64,000 nucleotides of DNA from the NCBI GenBank assembly GCA_964552465.1, contig CAZKGR010000004.1, positions 91,537-155,536 of the forward strand, given 5' to 3'. Of this stretch, positions 62,365 through 64,000 are shown piece after piece. The DNA is from BMS3BBIN04 sp964552465 (GTDB lineage Bacteria; Electryoneota; Electryoneia; Electryoneales; Electryoneaceae). The notes below the pieces were generated by a model. The model was not told the origin of the DNA. It searched no databases and saw only the letters and a list, made by a program, of their open reading frames with translations. Numbering within the stretch: the first letter of the stretch is position 1; every line of letters begins with the position of its first letter. Both the position numbers and the translations under genes were made by a program.

Positions 62365-63717
62365 ATGACCAGCAGCGATAATTCCACACAGACATCAGAA
62401 GAAACGCAGGCAAAGCCTGTCTGGGTGCATGATCTCGGCTGGGATGGCCGAGGTGTGGCACGGCGTGAAGATGGCCGAGTGATGATGATCTTCGGAGCAC
62501 TTCCTGGTGACAGTGTTCTTCCACATGTCGAATCCGAATCCAAGCATGGTCCACTTGACGCGACTATTGAAACCCTGGTCAAGGAATCACCTCAGCGTGT
62601 CCCGCATCCTTGTCCCCATTATGGTCAGGGGTGTCCAGCTTCTCAGTTGGGTGCAGTCCGCCGGGAGTTCTCGTTGGAGTGGAAGCATAACCATTTAGTG
62701 GAAACTCTCCGTCGGATTGGCGGATTGGAAGGGGTTGTCGTCGAACCCGTGATTCCATCTCCGAAGCAGTGGCGGTACCGGGAACGCTTGGAATTTCACA
62801 TTGAACCCGGGCAGCAGGGTCTCGAGATGGGGTATAAGGGGAAGAGCGGTCTTGTCCCAATTCTAGATTGCCGTCTTGGATCAACTGTGATTCGCAAGCC
62901 ATACACTCAGCTTCGCCAGAATCTGGATATCCTGGAAGCACATTCTCATCTGGGTACACGTGTTCCCCTCCGAATACTGTTGCGTGATAATGGACGTGGT
63001 GGAGCGGTTGGGGTTCTATTCGTTCTTACTCGCGGTCCGGTGGACAGTCGTCCGCTCGAAAATTGGCTGAACAAGGCTGATTTTGCTGGCTGGGAAATAC
63101 GACGTGTGCGCAACCAGAAATTGCGTTTCATCAATTCCGATCTCGTTCTCTCAAAGGGTAATTCGACGGTGCGTATCACGATTGCCAGTCGGGATTTGAT
63201 CCTCGGTTCGACCAGCTTTTCGCAGGTTAACCGGAAAGCCGCTAACGCAATGGTGGATTTGCTTCTCGAACAGGTACCGGCTGGTGGAAAACTCTTGGAC
63301 CTGTACAGTGGTTACGGACGTTTTGCCCTGGCACACGTGGACCGTGGAGGTGAAGCGCTGGCGGTTGATTCGGCAGCCGAAGCACTGCAATCAGGGCGGG
63401 ACTATGCTCAGAAGAATGGTTTGGAGGTTGAATACGTTGAACTCGATCTGGGGCGGGGTGATCTCTCAGTTATCGATGCGTCAACGTGTGATGCTGCTAT
63501 TCTCGACCCACCTCGTTCAGGGGCAGACGAGCGAGTTTTGAACATGTTGGATGAACGTGGACCGGAACGTGTGATCTATGTTTCATGCCATCCGGCTGCT
63601 TTGGCGCGCGATATAAAACGTCTAGAGAAATACAAGGTAGACCTCGTCGTTCCCATCGATATGTTTCCATCAACTAGTGAATTGGAAACCATGGTCATTC
63701 TTGATCGCATGGTGTGA
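62365..63717 (+). CDS. rlmD: 23S rRNA (uracil-5-)-methyltransferase, RlmD/TrmA family
   Basis: The 450-residue SAM-dependent enzyme methylates a uridine in 23S rRNA. An N-terminal TRAM-like region (about 15-75) is followed by the central domain and the catalytic core with LLDLYSGYGRFAL (SAM site, about 311-323), ILDPPRSGADERV and the nucleophile Cys in YVSCHPAALARDI (about 410). The iron-sulphur cluster site is altered. Family members have C-x5-C-G-G-C plus a fourth Cys; here I find Cys83, Cys90 and Cys169, with one of the CGGC cysteines missing. The exact target base is inferred. Confidence 0.88.
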   Translation: MTSSDNSTQTSEETQAKPVWVHDLGWDGRGVARREDGRVMMIFGALPGDSVLPHVESESKHGPLDATIETLVKESPQRVPHPCPHYGQGCPASQLGAVRREFSLEWKHNHLVETLRRIGGLEGVVVEPVIPSPKQWRYRERLEFHIEPGQQGLEMGYKGKSGLVPILDCRLGSTVIRKPYTQLRQNLDILEAHSHLGTRVPLRILLRDNGRGGAVGVLFVLTRGPVDSRPLENWLNKADFAGWEIRRVRNQKLRFINSDLVLSKGNSTVRITIASRDLILGSTSFSQVNRKAANAMVDLLLEQVPAGGKLLDLYSGYGRFALAHVDRGGEALAVDSAAEALQSGRDYAQKNGLEVEYVELDLGRGDLSVIDASTCDAAILDPPRSGADERVLNMLDERGPERVIYVSCHPAALARDIKRLEKYKVDLVVPIDMFPSTSELETMVILDRMV

Positions 63718-63849
63718 TCGTGTACTGACCGGATTTTTAGCCATTCATCAACTCTCCCCAGTTAAAGTAAGATTCAATGCAAACCAGCACCCAAGCGCCA
63801 TTCCCATTATCTTTAACTACTGATGATTTCTTCTCATTTTGGAGAACAC

Positions 63850-64000
63850 ATGCTTGATTTGCTACAACGGTTAACCCAGACACCAGGCGGTCCTGGGTTG
63901 GAAGATGGTATTCGGGCAATCGTCCGTTCCGAACTCGAACCTCATGTTGATGAAGTCCGAATGGACAAACTGGGGAATCTGGATTTCATTCGCCGCGGGA
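63850..64000 (+). CDS. M42-family aminopeptidase, 5' end only
   Basis: The last 151 bases encode 50 residues from ATG 63850 (behind TGGAGAA) and run off the window edge. The sequence LLQRLTQTPGGPGLEDGIRA and the following VDEVRMDKLGNL match the start of M42 (glutamyl aminopeptidase/endoglucanase-type) metallopeptidases. The metal and catalytic residues are beyond the edge, so this rests on N-terminal similarity alone. Confidence 0.7.
   Translation, partial: MLDLLQRLTQTPGGPGLEDGIRAIVRSELEPHVDEVRMDKLGNLDFIRRG

Overview
This window comes from a Gram-negative bacterium, most likely in the FCB (Fibrobacteres-Chlorobi-Bacteroidetes) superphylum or one of its uncultured sister phyla. Three things support this. 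A large secreted protein (34522-37152) ends in a YPNPFN...GVYFL-type C-terminal sorting domain of the kind used by type IX secretion systems. There is a full Bat (MoxR/DUF58/von Willebrand A) operon. There are also many signal-peptide or lipobox proteins and outer-membrane barrels. I cannot name the phylum from sequence alone. Gene density is high, and I found no rRNA, tRNA, CRISPR array, prophage or insertion sequence. The window is mostly core chromosome.

Layout. 1-10112 (minus strand) is one long Bat-type operon: moxR, DUF58 protein, BatD-like membrane protein, batA, two secreted beta-propeller-like proteins of unknown function, a fused batB-batC, and batD, which runs off the left edge. 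10673-12979 (minus) holds a frameshifted polysaccharide-deacetylase-like gene coupled to a formyltransferase. 13133-20990 holds a dihydroorotase (minus), then an outer-membrane barrel, thrS, a polymer-forming membrane protein, L-threonine 3-dehydrogenase and an unknown protein (plus). 21171-28212 is the classic fatty-acid synthesis cluster yceD-rpmF-plsX-fabH-fabD-fabG-acpP-fabF-rnc. 28289-37152 holds an acyl-CoA dehydrogenase, aspartate-semialdehyde dehydrogenase, a TPR lipoprotein, glnE (minus) and the T9SS-type protein.

37304-39551 is a partner-switching module (STAS antagonist, GAF-PP2C phosphatase, anti-sigma kinase), followed by an rRNA methyltransferase. 40513-41875 is an M23 peptidase-bactofilin pair that runs directly into a complete F-type ATP synthase operon, atpZ-I-B-E-F-H-A-G-D-C (41875-49831). 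The right end carries an alpha/beta hydrolase, a CBM20-containing esterase lipoprotein, a NagD-type phosphatase, polA, a subtilase, an SH3 lipoprotein coupled to a HAD phosphatase, a tandem universal stress protein, a queuosine-precursor transporter, a frameshifted membrane-barrel gene, an RlmD-like methyltransferase and the start of an M42 peptidase.

Between genes there is a layer of small repeats. Tandem heptamers of one family (GAGCTNN / GAGATNN) occur at four intergenic sites. GC-rich hairpins lie in each of the four gaps from atpH to atpC and before fabD, fabG and thrS. A 120-bp element with GTCATTC/GAATGAC ends lies before asd, and an 87-nt region at 57935-58021 can fold as a three-way junction. 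The points most worth a second look are the remodelled Bat operon (a fused BatBC plus two inserted propeller genes), the heptamer arrays, the hairpins of the ATP synthase operon, and two genes broken by single frameshifts.
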